From CAIVAT01 sp037128705 (GTDB lineage Bacteria; Bacteroidota; Bacteroidia; Bacteroidales; FEN-979), in NCBI GenBank assembly GCA_037128705.1, contig JBAXVX010000023.1, positions 1 to 64,000 on the forward strand: DNA of 64,000 nt, read 5' to 3'. The position numbers were made by a program, and so were the translations under genes. A model generated the notes under the pieces. The model saw only the letters and a list, made by a program, of their open reading frames with translations. It was not told where the DNA came from and did not search any database. This document shows, in pieces, positions 53,476-61,832 of the stretch (its first letter is position 1; each line of letters begins with the position of its first letter).

Positions 53476-56400
53476 TTAAAGAGTTGAATCAGATCGAATA
53501 TCATTTATCAATTTGGTCTCCCTTTCCAGATTGTCGTATGATATCGATGACCTTATCCCGTGTTTAAGGGTCTCATTCAGCAGGTCAATGGTCGCTTTTA
53601 ATCCTGAATTATCCGTATTGATATTGATTTGTGGTGGTTCATTTTTGATTGTCGTGGTAGGGTAATTTCCTATCTGTCGTTGTGGCACTCCCATAATTAT
53701 ATTTGCCAGATTGGGGGCAAATGCTGGGGTGACAAAGGGTGGGGGTATAATGATACGACTTTCATATCCGGGTTGACGCGCCTGAAGGATTGCATCAATG
53801 ACCTCGGGAGAGTTTTTCTGCAGCCTTTTAGTTGTTTCAGGATCGATCACAATTTCCCGGCCGGTTTCATTCACCAGCATAGGTCTACCGGGTATCCCGG
53901 TGAAAGATTCCTCATAGGGGACGTCACGATATAGCTTTCTGTCATCCTGCCCAATAACATTATATCGGCCTTTGGCCGCCTCCGGAATGGGAGTTGCAGC
54001 GATCAGGGCAATCTGAGCGGCACCCATTATACCAGCCACAATAGCAAGGGCGATTCCCACATAAGGCACAGTCATAGCTGCCGTTATTGCCTGGGCTGTA
54101 TTAATTATAGCCTGAACGATCGAAATAGCCTTTTGTCTCACCGCCTCATCATGTGCAATCTTCCTTTTTTTGGCTGCCATGTCCTGATCCATCTTGGTAA
54201 CACCGGCATCATATTCTCTTTGGGAAATTAAGCCAGAATCCAAACGTTTTTTCAGATTCTCCTTCATTGTGTTGTTCTTCGCTTCATCCCTCTGGAGTTG
54301 GGCCTGTTCATAAGCAGATAACGCGCTATCGAATGAAGAGAATGAATTAACCAACGATGAAAGGGCTAGTATCGTGACATCGTACCAATCTGTGCTGAGT
54401 TCTTTCAGTTTTACATAATATTGCTCCCAGATAAGCTTTTGTTGCTCGGTATTTCCCGCGGCTGCAGCCAAAGCCATATCGCGTTCCTGAGCGGCTATCT
54501 CTCTTTTCTTGTCAATAGTCATCTGGCCGGTGCGCTCAAGCATCATCTTTGTTGCTTCCCATTCCGCGCCTTGCCTGGCATCAAGGTCGGTCTGTGTCTT
54601 TGAATTATCGATTGGCTTGACTAGGTTTTGACGGAGATTTCTGTACTTCTCCTCAATTTCTGATTTTTGCTGTTCGGTTAATTCGGTATTGCTCAGTTCG
54701 GCTTCGCGCTGGGCTGCTAAAATCTTTTGAGATACATCAAACCATTGCATGGATCCATCGATCATGCCTTTGAGTTTGGCTTCCCACTTATCTTTCTCCA
54801 GCTTCAGCGATTCCTGTTTCTCCTTATCGGAATATTTCTTATTGATCCCGGAGACTTTCGTTTTATACTCTTCCTCCAGCGCTGCCCTGAGCTGGTTCTC
54901 CAGATCGCTGCTGCCTTTGATTTCAGAAAGCTTCTTACGGTATGCAAGCTCTTCGATCTTCAATTCCTTATCGCGCCCGTCCTTGATGCTCTGTACCCTG
55001 GCATTCTCCAGGTCAGAGGCAATTTTCATCATGTATTTGGCGCAATCGGAAGCATTTTTCCTCAGATCTTCGCGCGTTTTAATTTCCTCCTTTGCCAGCT
55101 TTTTCTGGGTGTCGGTTCCATCCTCTGCCAGCGCTTTGAGCTCTTCAGCTGACATGGTTTTATAGGACACTGTTTCAGATGCTGCAGCTTTTGCAGCATC
55201 CTTTTCGGCTGCATAAGAATTGAGCGATTGCTGCAGGGCATCGCCGCGTAATTGTGTCAGCTTAGTATTAAGGGCTATCTGAGTGTTGACCATCTCCTGG
55301 TACTTTCTTTGTGCTTCAGCTATTTCTGCATTGTTTGCATCCCTTGTTGAATAATTCTGACCAGCCTGTTCGTTTACCTTATAAGTACCGGTCTTTGCAA
55401 TTTCACCAAGGACAGGTTTCTCTTGATTTATCGCCACATTTACTTCAGCAAGGTCTGAAATGGTTTGATCAATAGCCTTTCTGTTCTCATACCGCAATAA
55501 CAGTACCTGGCCTTTGATGTAATCTCTTACCCGTTGCGAAGAAATTTCAATAGCATTGCCGTATTGATCAAAAGCAGTGGCCGCGCCGGGCATAACTGCT
55601 GCAACCTGGCCAATGATCTTTTTTAGTTCATTCTGTTCACTGGCATTCAAAGCGGTTTTTGATTTTAACTGATCGTACCGGTCAAGCAGTGGGTCAATGT
55701 CTTTGACCAATAAAGCCACAGAGCGCCCGTGCTCCTGAAAAGTTTCCAGCGCTGTCTTCGATGGTGTAATAAGTTCATTGAGCTTTTTGGCATACTCGCC
55801 AATCAATGAGGCAACCGGCGTAATAAGTTTACCAATAAACCCGCCAAAGGTTTCAGCAATTTCACCAATCTGGATCCCTGCAGCTTTTAGCGCCCCGGTT
55901 CCTTTGGCCACGGCTTCAGCCTGGCCTCCATACTGATCATTGATCGACTTTAAGATAACCGCCTGGGCTTCTTCCAAACGATTTGTTTCAACAAGTTCTT
56001 TAATCATGCTTCGCTGCTCTGTCGTGAAGACAACACCAACTTTGCGAAGAGCAGTTAAACCGGTAATTGGATCTGATAAAGCCTTACCAAGTTGAATACT
56101 GGCCGATTTCAAATCACCATCCAATACGGTGGATAGATCCATTGCAGCTACCTGGGCTTTCAAAAAGTTTTCACCGGCAATATTGGTGAATGTAAGCAGC
56201 TGGGCCGTGGCTGAGTTTAAAATCTCCTCATCTCCAAACAAGGTAGTATTTTGCAACCGGGTTGCCTCGTCGGTTAATTGTTTTAAGGAGAGTCCTGCAG
56301 ATCCACCGGTTTGTTTAATTGCCTGTTCCACTTTCTGGATAGCAATCTCCTGCTGCCGGTATGCTTCAATTGATGAAACAATCCCATCTTTAATTCCACT

Positions 56401-56856
56401 GAAGACTGAAGCCACGACATTGTATGCAGCCATGCCCCCAGCCACTATCCCGGCCAGGGAAAATCCAGACATGGATTTTTTCATGTCTTGGTTAACCGCT
56501 GCGGCTCCCGTCCTTAATTCATTATACCGAGCCTTTACCTGGGAAAGTTCCCTGTCGATTTCTTTGAATTGTTCGGAGTTGGGATCCATATTAATTTTCA
56601 TGCTGGAAAGAGTTTTGGATCGGTTATACAACTCTTTCATGCTCAGTCCGGTTATGCCTATGCTGTGCCTGACATCTTCCATCTGTGAATCCAGCTTATC
56701 AAGTTCCTGCTGTTTCTTGCCAAGTAATTCCTGGTCTTTGATACCCTTCATCTCTTTACGGAGCTCAGCGGCTTGATCCTTTAATTCAGCTAATTTTTTG
56801 CGTGATTCATCTCCGTTTATCCGGAGATCCATCTGTAAAACATCTGTACGTAACAT
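53476..56856 (-). CDS. Phage tail tape measure protein
   Basis: An 1126-residue protein with the typical tape-measure layout. An N-terminal coiled coil (LAELKDQAAELRKEMKGIKDQ) is followed by a hydrophobic stretch (about 150-175, SLAGIVAGGMAAYNVVASVF) and a TP901-like core (TAQLLTFTNIAGENFLKAQVAAMDLST, LGKALSDPITGLTALRKVGVVF). Long alternating-charge coiled coils come next, then a second hydrophobic block (AITAAMTVPYVGIALAIVAGIMGAAQ). Its length sets tail length, so a siphovirus-like tail of roughly 170 nm would be expected by the usual ~1.5 A per residue rule. Confidence 0.9.
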   Translation of the reverse strand: MLRTDVLQMDLRINGDESRKKLAELKDQAAELRKEMKGIKDQELLGKKQQELDKLDSQMEDVRHSIGITGLSMKELYNRSKTLSSMKINMDPNSEQFKEIDRELSQVKARYNELRTGAAAVNQDMKKSMSGFSLAGIVAGGMAAYNVVASVFSGIKDGIVSSIEAYRQQEIAIQKVEQAIKQTGGSAGLSLKQLTDEATRLQNTTLFGDEEILNSATAQLLTFTNIAGENFLKAQVAAMDLSTVLDGDLKSASIQLGKALSDPITGLTALRKVGVVFTTEQRSMIKELVETNRLEEAQAVILKSINDQYGGQAEAVAKGTGALKAAGIQIGEIAETFGGFIGKLITPVASLIGEYAKKLNELITPSKTALETFQEHGRSVALLVKDIDPLLDRYDQLKSKTALNASEQNELKKIIGQVAAVMPGAATAFDQYGNAIEISSQRVRDYIKGQVLLLRYENRKAIDQTISDLAEVNVAINQEKPVLGEIAKTGTYKVNEQAGQNYSTRDANNAEIAEAQRKYQEMVNTQIALNTKLTQLRGDALQQSLNSYAAEKDAAKAAASETVSYKTMSAEELKALAEDGTDTQKKLAKEEIKTREDLRKNASDCAKYMMKIASDLENARVQSIKDGRDKELKIEELAYRKKLSEIKGSSDLENQLRAALEEEYKTKVSGINKKYSDKEKQESLKLEKDKWEAKLKGMIDGSMQWFDVSQKILAAQREAELSNTELTEQQKSEIEEKYRNLRQNLVKPIDNSKTQTDLDARQGAEWEATKMMLERTGQMTIDKKREIAAQERDMALAAAAGNTEQQKLIWEQYYVKLKELSTDWYDVTILALSSLVNSFSSFDSALSAYEQAQLQRDEAKNNTMKENLKKRLDSGLISQREYDAGVTKMDQDMAAKKRKIAHDEAVRQKAISIVQAIINTAQAITAAMTVPYVGIALAIVAGIMGAAQIALIAATPIPEAAKGRYNVIGQDDRKLYRDVPYEESFTGIPGRPMLVNETGREIVIDPETTKRLQKNSPEVIDAILQARQPGYESRIIIPPPFVTPAFAPNLANIIMGVPQRQIGNYPTTTIKNEPPQININTDNSGLKATIDLLNETLKHGIRSSISYDNLERETKLINDIRSDSTL

Positions 56857-56866
56857 GGTCGTATAA

Positions 56867-57334
56867 TTATATTGGTTGGTTTAATTGTTCTTTTAATGTT
56901 TCTTGTACGGCGTCTGTGAGCCCGTACATCAATTGGCCGATCAGAGAATTCAGGGATCCATATGCTGTTTTGCTATACCAACGGGCATCCTTGTAACTCT
57001 TTCGGCCAAACGGTCGTTTTTTATCGCTTGTTGACCACCTTGTTTTGGACATGCCGCTTTTGCTTCCATTAAATATCGCATCGCTTGTCTTTGGCGGTCC
57101 TACGTGGTATCTGATCTCAATAAATCGGCCATAATCCGGGAAATATAGCTGTAACTGATATCCAAATGGACCCGTACGCTTTACATCATAACTTATGCTG
57201 TCCTTCAGGTGGTTCGTGCCCTCTTTTGAAACCAGCCCCTTATCGGAAATTGCTTTTACCAGGGCGCTTTGTAACCTGGCCCCGTATTGCTGCAGGGTCG
57301 TTTCTATGAACTTCAATTCTATTTCTTTTTCCAT
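56867..57334 (-). CDS. HK97-gp10-like tail-completion protein
   Basis: A 155-residue protein: an N-terminal helix with QYGARLQSALVKAISDKGLVS, then NHLKDSISYDVKRTGPFGYQLQLYFPDYGRFIEIRYHVGPP and a basic GRKSYKDARWYSKTAYGSLN. The size and the order helix, beta, YGRFIExG-like segment match tail-completion (gp10-type) proteins that cap the tail at the head-tail joint. It is 10 nt upstream of the tape measure gene on the same strand. Confidence 0.6.
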   Translation of the reverse strand: MEKEIELKFIETTLQQYGARLQSALVKAISDKGLVSKEGTNHLKDSISYDVKRTGPFGYQLQLYFPDYGRFIEIRYHVGPPKTSDAIFNGSKSGMSKTRWSTSDKKRPFGRKSYKDARWYSKTAYGSLNSLIGQLMYGLTDAVQETLKEQLNQPI

Positions 57335-57362
57335 AGGATTAGCGGAGTTTGATATTGCTTAT

Positions 57363-57743
57363 TTAGTTGCTGATTACGTTATCCAGGGGCCGCCCCCGCA
57401 TTTGCCTCTCAAGTGAGTCTCGATAAATCCGGAAACGATGTTCCTGGATTTTATAGTCAGAGTAAAGTATTTCACGGCGTTGTTTCATCAGGTCACCGAT
57501 CCGGTCGGTGATTTGTCTACACTGGCATATTTTACTTGGAAGATTTTCAGGCTCTTGTGAATAATAAATCTGATTATGGTCGCCCCACAGCGTTTCAATC
57601 TCATCATTGATTAATCTCACCATGGCCATGGCCATGATTGCTTTTTCATCTCCATGAAGGGATGCTTCTTTCACAAGCTGCCAATCGTTTTCCTCGAGTT
57701 TAAAGAAGATGTTGACTTCCTCGGGTGTTGGTTGTTTTTTCAT
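57363..57743 (-). CDS. Small phage protein, function unknown
   Basis: About 126 residues from ATG 57743, which overlaps the upstream TGA as ATGA; the upstream TTG at 57749 is not needed. Helical and charged: TPEEVNIFFKLEENDWQLVKEASLHGDEKAIMAM, then CQCRQITDRIGDLMKQRREILYSDYKIQEHRFRIYRD. The first half resembles the second half-size pattern of its upstream neighbour (short acidic helix with GDxxA). No family recognised. Confidence 0.6.
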   Translation of the reverse strand: MKKQPTPEEVNIFFKLEENDWQLVKEASLHGDEKAIMAMAMVRLINDEIETLWGDHNQIYYSQEPENLPSKICQCRQITDRIGDLMKQRREILYSDYKIQEHRFRIYRDSLERQMRGRPLDNVISN

Positions 57744-58114
57744 GGCCAATTGTATAAAAGTTTGTCTTCAATTTTTCTTCTCTTTATTGACTGTAATAGG
57801 ATCTTAATCTTTTTCCGTTCCAGGCCATATGCTTCATGGATGATCCTTTCCTTTTCCACAGGTATTTCCTGGATCCGATTCATTCCTGAAATCATGTAAC
57901 GGTACCATTCTGCCCGTTCTCTTTCTGTTCTGCCGGGTTGAGATTTGCGTTCTGCAATCTCTGACTGGAGCCAAGATAACTCGTCATCGAGATCACTTAA
58001 TGTCTGCAGTATTTCGACAGCCTGTTGGTCGCCGTTTTTTACTGCCTCCTTGAGAAAACCCAAATCATTCTCTGTCCGGGATTCCCTCCTTGATTTTTTC
58101 GGTTCATTCTTCAT
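57740..58114 (-). CDS. Small phage coiled-coil protein, function unknown
   Basis: About 124 residues from ATG 58114 (MKNEPKKSRRESRTEND), which overlaps the preceding stop by 11 nt; the longer reading to 58186 would overlap that gene much more. It contains NDLGFLKEAVKNGDQQAVEILQTLSDLDDELSWLQSEIAERK and basic helices. Between two overlapping genes of similar size, so a coordinated translation unit. Unknown function. Confidence 0.6.
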   Translation of the reverse strand: MKNEPKKSRRESRTENDLGFLKEAVKNGDQQAVEILQTLSDLDDELSWLQSEIAERKSQPGRTERERAEWYRYMISGMNRIQEIPVEKERIIHEAYGLERKKIKILLQSIKRRKIEDKLLYNWP

Positions 58115-58523
58115 GGCCAGGGGGTTTAAACTGTTCTGATTTTTTTCTTGAAAATAATTCTGTGAGATACGCTTTCGGCGAAACATCCTTTATTGATTGA
58201 TTGACTTTTCTTTGTTTGCCCCGCCCTTGTTTTCGTTTTTCAAATAACTCTTTAAGATAGGTTTTCGGCCAACCTCGCTGCAATGTCAGATTTATAAGTA
58301 GCTGTTTTTCACGTTCCAATTCAGAACGAAACTCCCTTTTGATAAAATCATCCGGGTGTTTTTGTAGTTCCTCTCTAACCCTGGTTAGCGTGTCGGAAAT
58401 TGCATCAATCCTTTTATTGATGATTCCCGCTGATCGATTACCGTAATTTGTTTCTATCTGCCTAATCGTTTGAGCGAGAAATTCTTTTTTGATTTTTCTA
58501 TTTTGACGCGTTTTTCTGTTCAT
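58104..58523 (-). CDS. Small basic phage protein with internal repeat, function unknown
   Basis: About 139 residues from ATG 58523 (MNRKTRQNRKIKKEFL); a TTG 9 nt upstream is less likely. Strongly basic N-terminus, a coiled coil (about 15-75) and two copies of a P-K-x-Y-L-x-E-L-F motif (WPKTYLKELFEKRK and SPKAYLTELFSRKK) spaced about 31 residues apart near the C-terminus. Overlaps the next gene by 11 nt. Not recognised. Confidence 0.6.
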   Translation of the reverse strand: MNRKTRQNRKIKKEFLAQTIRQIETNYGNRSAGIINKRIDAISDTLTRVREELQKHPDDFIKREFRSELEREKQLLINLTLQRGWPKTYLKELFEKRKQGRGKQRKVNQSIKDVSPKAYLTELFSRKKSEQFKPPGHEE

Positions 58524-58528
58524 TTTTT

Positions 58529-58621
58529 TCAACTTTTATATTTATACTGCCAAGTTTGACTTGTAATTTCACGCTGGTGGATGTACCGAATGATATCCTT
58601 TCTACTCATATTTAATTCCAT
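58529..58621 (-). CDS. Possible 30-residue small ORF
   Basis: MELNMSRKDIIRYIHQREIT and following residues, ending 5 nt before the ATG of the next gene. The reading is hydrophilic and helical, in the same direction and spacing as an operon member. No homology recognised; it may be leader sequence rather than a gene. Confidence 0.3.
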   Translation of the reverse strand: MELNMSRKDIIRYIHQREITSQTWQYKYKS

Positions 58622-58712
58622 TCATTTCAACATGTCCTATTTAAGTTTTTAAATAAAATATCTGTGTCTTATTTTCGAGCGACCCGCTCTCTCCTTAGTT
58701 TGCACGTTCCAT

Positions 58713-58724
58713 GCCCATATGGGC
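58713..58724. repeat. 12-bp perfect palindrome
   Basis: GCCCATATGGGC lies in the 147-nt gap after the portal-like gene. It could be an operator; no promoter box is obvious beside it. Confidence 0.5.
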
Positions 58725-58769
58725 GGATATATGAGCGGAAGCCATCTGATATCAATGATTTCATGTTTG

Positions 58770-59984
58770 TCAATATTCGTCGCGGCAAAATCCCATCTTA
58801 ACCCGAAAACCGCTGAAGTTTATTTCGATCGCGGCATTCAAATTTTTCATAATTATTTTTTCTGCAATGTCGACCGAAATATGTTTATACAATTTTGTAG
58901 CGACCTGCCCCTCTGATCCTGATGATAATCCACCATCCTTTTGAAGACCAATTATTGAAGGGTGTACACCCAATCCGGATGTAATGTTGAACTGTGATTC
59001 CCGGTTGATTTTCAATTCCGATTCAAAATAATCTTTGGTGTGGGCTTCAAGCGGGATAACCTTCCATCTGACATATTTACCAATCAGCTCATCATGCAAT
59101 ATCTCCGTCACCAGAAATTTCCCCGCTTTTTCAATTCCTGACAATGCGTTGGAAACCTCTTCAAACGTTTGATCCTTTGCCCTATCCAATATGGCATCGG
59201 TGTACACTGTTCCTTTCTCCTGGCATTCGGCTATCAGCTTTTCTCGGATCTTCACCCAATAGAGCGCCGGTACTTCGATGTGATATTTGGGTGAAATTGA
59301 ATTGCAGTTGAATGCTTCAACCCGGGAGGCGGATTGCTCATCTGCCTGGATCCAGGACAGTGAACTGTGGATCGGCGCCCTCGGGTAAAATTCAACACCC
59401 GATTGAGGTAAATATTCAAAACTCATTGATATCTCCTGAGCCCGTGGGTTGGCTGCATCAAACACTGGCAACCGGTCGTACCCAAAAAGCCCCGGTCGTG
59501 AAAAGTCGCCGGTGATCACACCGGTAATGGGTTCGCCGGTACCGGTCCACTGGATCCTAGCCCAATCACTTTCGATGAATTCCAACTTTTCAACAGCCAG
59601 TTTGCTAAAAGGCTTTACATTAGAATGCACTTTCGTAAAATATCCGTTCAGCAATAGATACTCAGCTGTGACCCTCTCAATGTATTGCCTCCAATCCCAT
59701 GTACTGAGCCAATCTTCAATATCTTTATTTTGTACCCATCGCTTGTATCTCCAGCCGTTGGCAAATCCGGTTTCGTACAATTGCGGTCCGGATCCCCAAA
59801 GCATTTCAAAATGCTTGTTCAGGATATTCTGCAACAGGCCATTTTCCCTGGTGACCTCCCGTATCATTTGCGGATAAAGGTTGTCATTACCCCATGGCCA
59901 GACGTAACTCCCGCCTGCAGGGATTGGTCGCCCGATTAAATAATCCTCCAGGTAGTTTGGGATTATGTTTTGAGTTTCATTCAT
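58770..59984 (-). CDS. Phage portal-like protein
   Basis: About 404 residues from ATG 59984 (MNETQNIIPNYLEDYL); a 14-codon longer form lacks support. It contains GGSYVWPWGNDNLYPQMIREVTRENGLLQNILNKHFEML, WRQYIERVTAEYLLLNGYFTKVHSN and a C-terminal SQFNITSGLGVHPSIIGLQKDGGLSSGSEGQ segment. These correspond to the stem/clip region and the flexible loop of Bacteroidota phage portals. The call rests on pattern recognition and on being followed by tail-joining genes. Its ATG overlaps the stop of the RHH-like gene. Confidence 0.6.
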   Translation of the reverse strand: MNETQNIIPNYLEDYLIGRPIPAGGSYVWPWGNDNLYPQMIREVTRENGLLQNILNKHFEMLWGSGPQLYETGFANGWRYKRWVQNKDIEDWLSTWDWRQYIERVTAEYLLLNGYFTKVHSNVKPFSKLAVEKLEFIESDWARIQWTGTGEPITGVITGDFSRPGLFGYDRLPVFDAANPRAQEISMSFEYLPQSGVEFYPRAPIHSSLSWIQADEQSASRVEAFNCNSISPKYHIEVPALYWVKIREKLIAECQEKGTVYTDAILDRAKDQTFEEVSNALSGIEKAGKFLVTEILHDELIGKYVRWKVIPLEAHTKDYFESELKINRESQFNITSGLGVHPSIIGLQKDGGLSSGSEGQVATKLYKHISVDIAEKIIMKNLNAAIEINFSGFRVKMGFCRDEY

Positions 59985-60156
59985 GGTGACTGTACTTTTT
60001 GGTTTTGAACATGTCATCAATTCCATTTATGATAATTTCACGGACCAGGACCGACCGTGGCTTTTTTCTCCGGAGACAGAGTTGATTTACTTTTTTCATT
60101 TCATGATCCATTAATCGGATCGAAATGTGATGTACGAAAAATTTTTGTTTAGGCAT
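59977..60156 (-). CDS. Small ribbon-helix-helix-like protein
   Basis: A 59-residue basic protein, just under the usual ORF cut-off. HHISIRLMDHEMKKVNQLCL then RRKKPRSVLVREIIINGIDD has the CopG/Arc shape: one strand, a helix with a turn, and a second helix (SVLVREIIINGIDDM). It overlaps the portal-like ATG by 8 nt, so translation is coupled. It may repress this operon; an inference from fold and position. Confidence 0.6.
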   Translation of the reverse strand: MPKQKFFVHHISIRLMDHEMKKVNQLCLRRKKPRSVLVREIIINGIDDMFKTKKYSHHE

Positions 60157-60975
60157 AGGTTTTATTTTTAGTTCACAATTATACTATCTGACCCACATAT
60201 TTTAAAGGACAACTTTTTTTAGCCAAAAATCAGGTATCACCGTATTTATGATTCAGTACCTTTTCATGCCATAATTATAAGCTCATAAATATGAAAATTA
60301 AAGGACACCTTTTTTTGTTTCCTAAAACCATTGATTGGCGTGACTTTCTGAGCATGACAATTAAAATAATTTTCTTTTGACTTAAAATCTGGTAAAATCG
60401 GATCCACTTCGACCGGAAAACCACAAAGAAAAATGTAATACAGGAGGTCTCCGGAGGGGTGAAATTTGAACAGGAAAAAAATATTGAGTTGAAGAAAAAC
60501 CCGGATTTGGGTTTTTTAAGGAGGAGAATTTCACCCGGAAAGGCAGGTGTAAAATTACTATTTGAAAAAAAATCGATGACTATTCGGGAAAAAAGCCGAT
60601 CAAAATTCTGTTGATGAAAAATTAGCCTGGTGTTTGGGGGTGGAATAAATAACGGGAATTCCCTTTTTAAATATCAAAACCGCAAATCTGCGGTTTAGCA
60701 TTGAATTTAAAAGTGAGGATCCTCACTTTATTATCTGATCCATCTGCGTGTAAAATGCAAGTAGTTGTAATCTGGAATCATTAATTTTCGATGTTTGAAA
60801 AACGCTAATAAGCGTTTTTCGGTTGCCTCCCTGGGCATGGTAACTGAATTATCGGAATTCCGATAATGAGCTCATGATAAAAGCCGGATTCCCGGTTATT
60901 TCCTGAAGGGCTTGACCGAGTCCAGGACGGTCAAGGTAATCAAAAGGATACCTTGACTGTTCGTCAAATCTAAAA
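60157..60975. other. Palindrome-rich non-coding region (819 bp)
   Basis: No supported gene on either strand. It holds a direct repeat (TTAAAGGACA-a/c-CTTTTTTT at 60202-60220 and 60298-60316), a hairpin AAAAACCC/GGGTTTTT (60495-60516) and a perfect stem AAACCGCA/TGCGGTTT (60677-60696). It also holds a 20-bp palindrome centred on GGATCC (60710-60729), a 10-bp stem GAAAAACGCT/AGCGTTTTTC (60797-60820), a 20-bp palindrome around GGAATTCC (60848-60867) and alternative hairpins with GTCAAGGTA/TACCTTGAC (60930-60957). Several could act as terminators, but the density is beyond that need. Confidence 0.75.
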
Positions 60976-61332
60976 CTATGATAATAGAATATCAGCCGGG
61001 ATCCCGAATTCCTGGTGAAACAACCTGGCAAGTTGAAGTGTTAGCGGTTTACGTTTATTCAGGATTGCAGAAACGTATCCTTTTGAGCCTACCTTTCCTA
61101 CAAGATACTTATCCTTCAGCCCCAAATCAACCATCTTATTTTTTATGGCATCAATGGGATCCGGTTTTGGAACAGGATAGAACTGATCCTCATATTGCTT
61201 GATTAACAGGAGTACAATTTGAAGTTTTTCGCCTTCGGGCGATTCAGGCGTTACATTCTTATCAAACATTTCATCTGCCCATGAAAGGCACTGTTGATAT
61301 TCTTTTTCCGATCCTATGATTTTTAACTTCAT
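60976..61332 (-). CDS. higA: HigA-type antitoxin
   Basis: A 118-residue protein. The N-terminal helix binds toxin (SEKEYQQCLSWADEMFDKN), and a C-terminal HTH follows (about 62-118; IKNKMVDLGLKDKYLVGKVGSKGYVSAILNKRKPLTLQLARLFHQEFGIP). This fused toxin-binding plus HTH form with TPESPEGEKL is common in Bacteroidota HigA proteins. It starts within the higB stop codon (ATGA). It should bind the palindrome in the higBA promoter and repress it. Confidence 0.88.
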   Translation of the reverse strand: MKLKIIGSEKEYQQCLSWADEMFDKNVTPESPEGEKLQIVLLLIKQYEDQFYPVPKPDPIDAIKNKMVDLGLKDKYLVGKVGSKGYVSAILNKRKPLTLQLARLFHQEFGIPADILLS

Positions 61333-61646
61333 GATTTCTTCTTTTTAAATTCTGTACTTGATACTTCCACCCGATCATATTCAGAATGAGTACCAAACCA
61401 TTTTATCTGAATGGTCCTGAATGTAAATACAATCCTTACCACCAGCCGATATTGGTTTCCCATAATATTAAAGACAACCCTGTCATCGGCTACCAGGCTT
61501 GCATTGCCATACACTTCTTTCAGCTCGTTAAAATTTTTAAATTCACATTGAATCAGTTCAAAGTACCACTCCTGTAATGCAGCCGCTGCCATAGGATACC
61601 TTTGGCAATAATCCAGCAATGTTTTTCGGGCAATGATGTTAAACAT
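61329..61646 (-). CDS. higB: HigB-type mRNA interferase toxin
   Basis: A 105-residue RelE/HigB-fold protein: ARKTLLDYCQRYPMAAAALQEWY, VVFNIMGNQYRLVVRIVFTFRTIQIKWFGTHSEYDRV. These match the HigB branch with its RLVVxIxF strand and the late HxEYD. It is expected to cut mRNA on the ribosome. It precedes its antitoxin, as usual for higBA, and both overlap by 4 nt. Type II modules of this kind often stabilise mobile elements. Confidence 0.9.
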   Translation of the reverse strand: MFNIIARKTLLDYCQRYPMAAAALQEWYFELIQCEFKNFNELKEVYGNASLVADDRVVFNIMGNQYRLVVRIVFTFRTIQIKWFGTHSEYDRVEVSSTEFKKKKS

Positions 61647-61650
61647 GCTG

Positions 61651-61682
61651 CAAAGTTACTTAATAGTTTTCTATTAGAAAAC
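61651..61682 (-). promoter_or_regulatory. higBA promoter with HigA operator palindrome
   Basis: On the minus strand TAACTTTG (61658-61651) matches the -7 box and TTT (61681-61679) the -33 position, 20 nt apart. Almost the whole spacer and -33 are covered by the palindrome GTTTTCTA-T-TAGAAAAC (61666-61682), a natural HigA operator. The higB ATG begins 4 nt after the -7 box, so the message may be leaderless or start almost at the ATG. Confidence 0.6.
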
Positions 61683-61832
61683 ATTTATCTGAATTTATTT
61701 TTAATTTACGCTTATTGGCGGTTATTCCAGGTTGGATCCTGGGTACCTTGACTATATCTGGCATAGTCCAGGTATAAGAAAATAAAAAAAAAATATTTAT
61801 CACCCCCCCCCGCCATTAGTTTGTTGCTTTTT

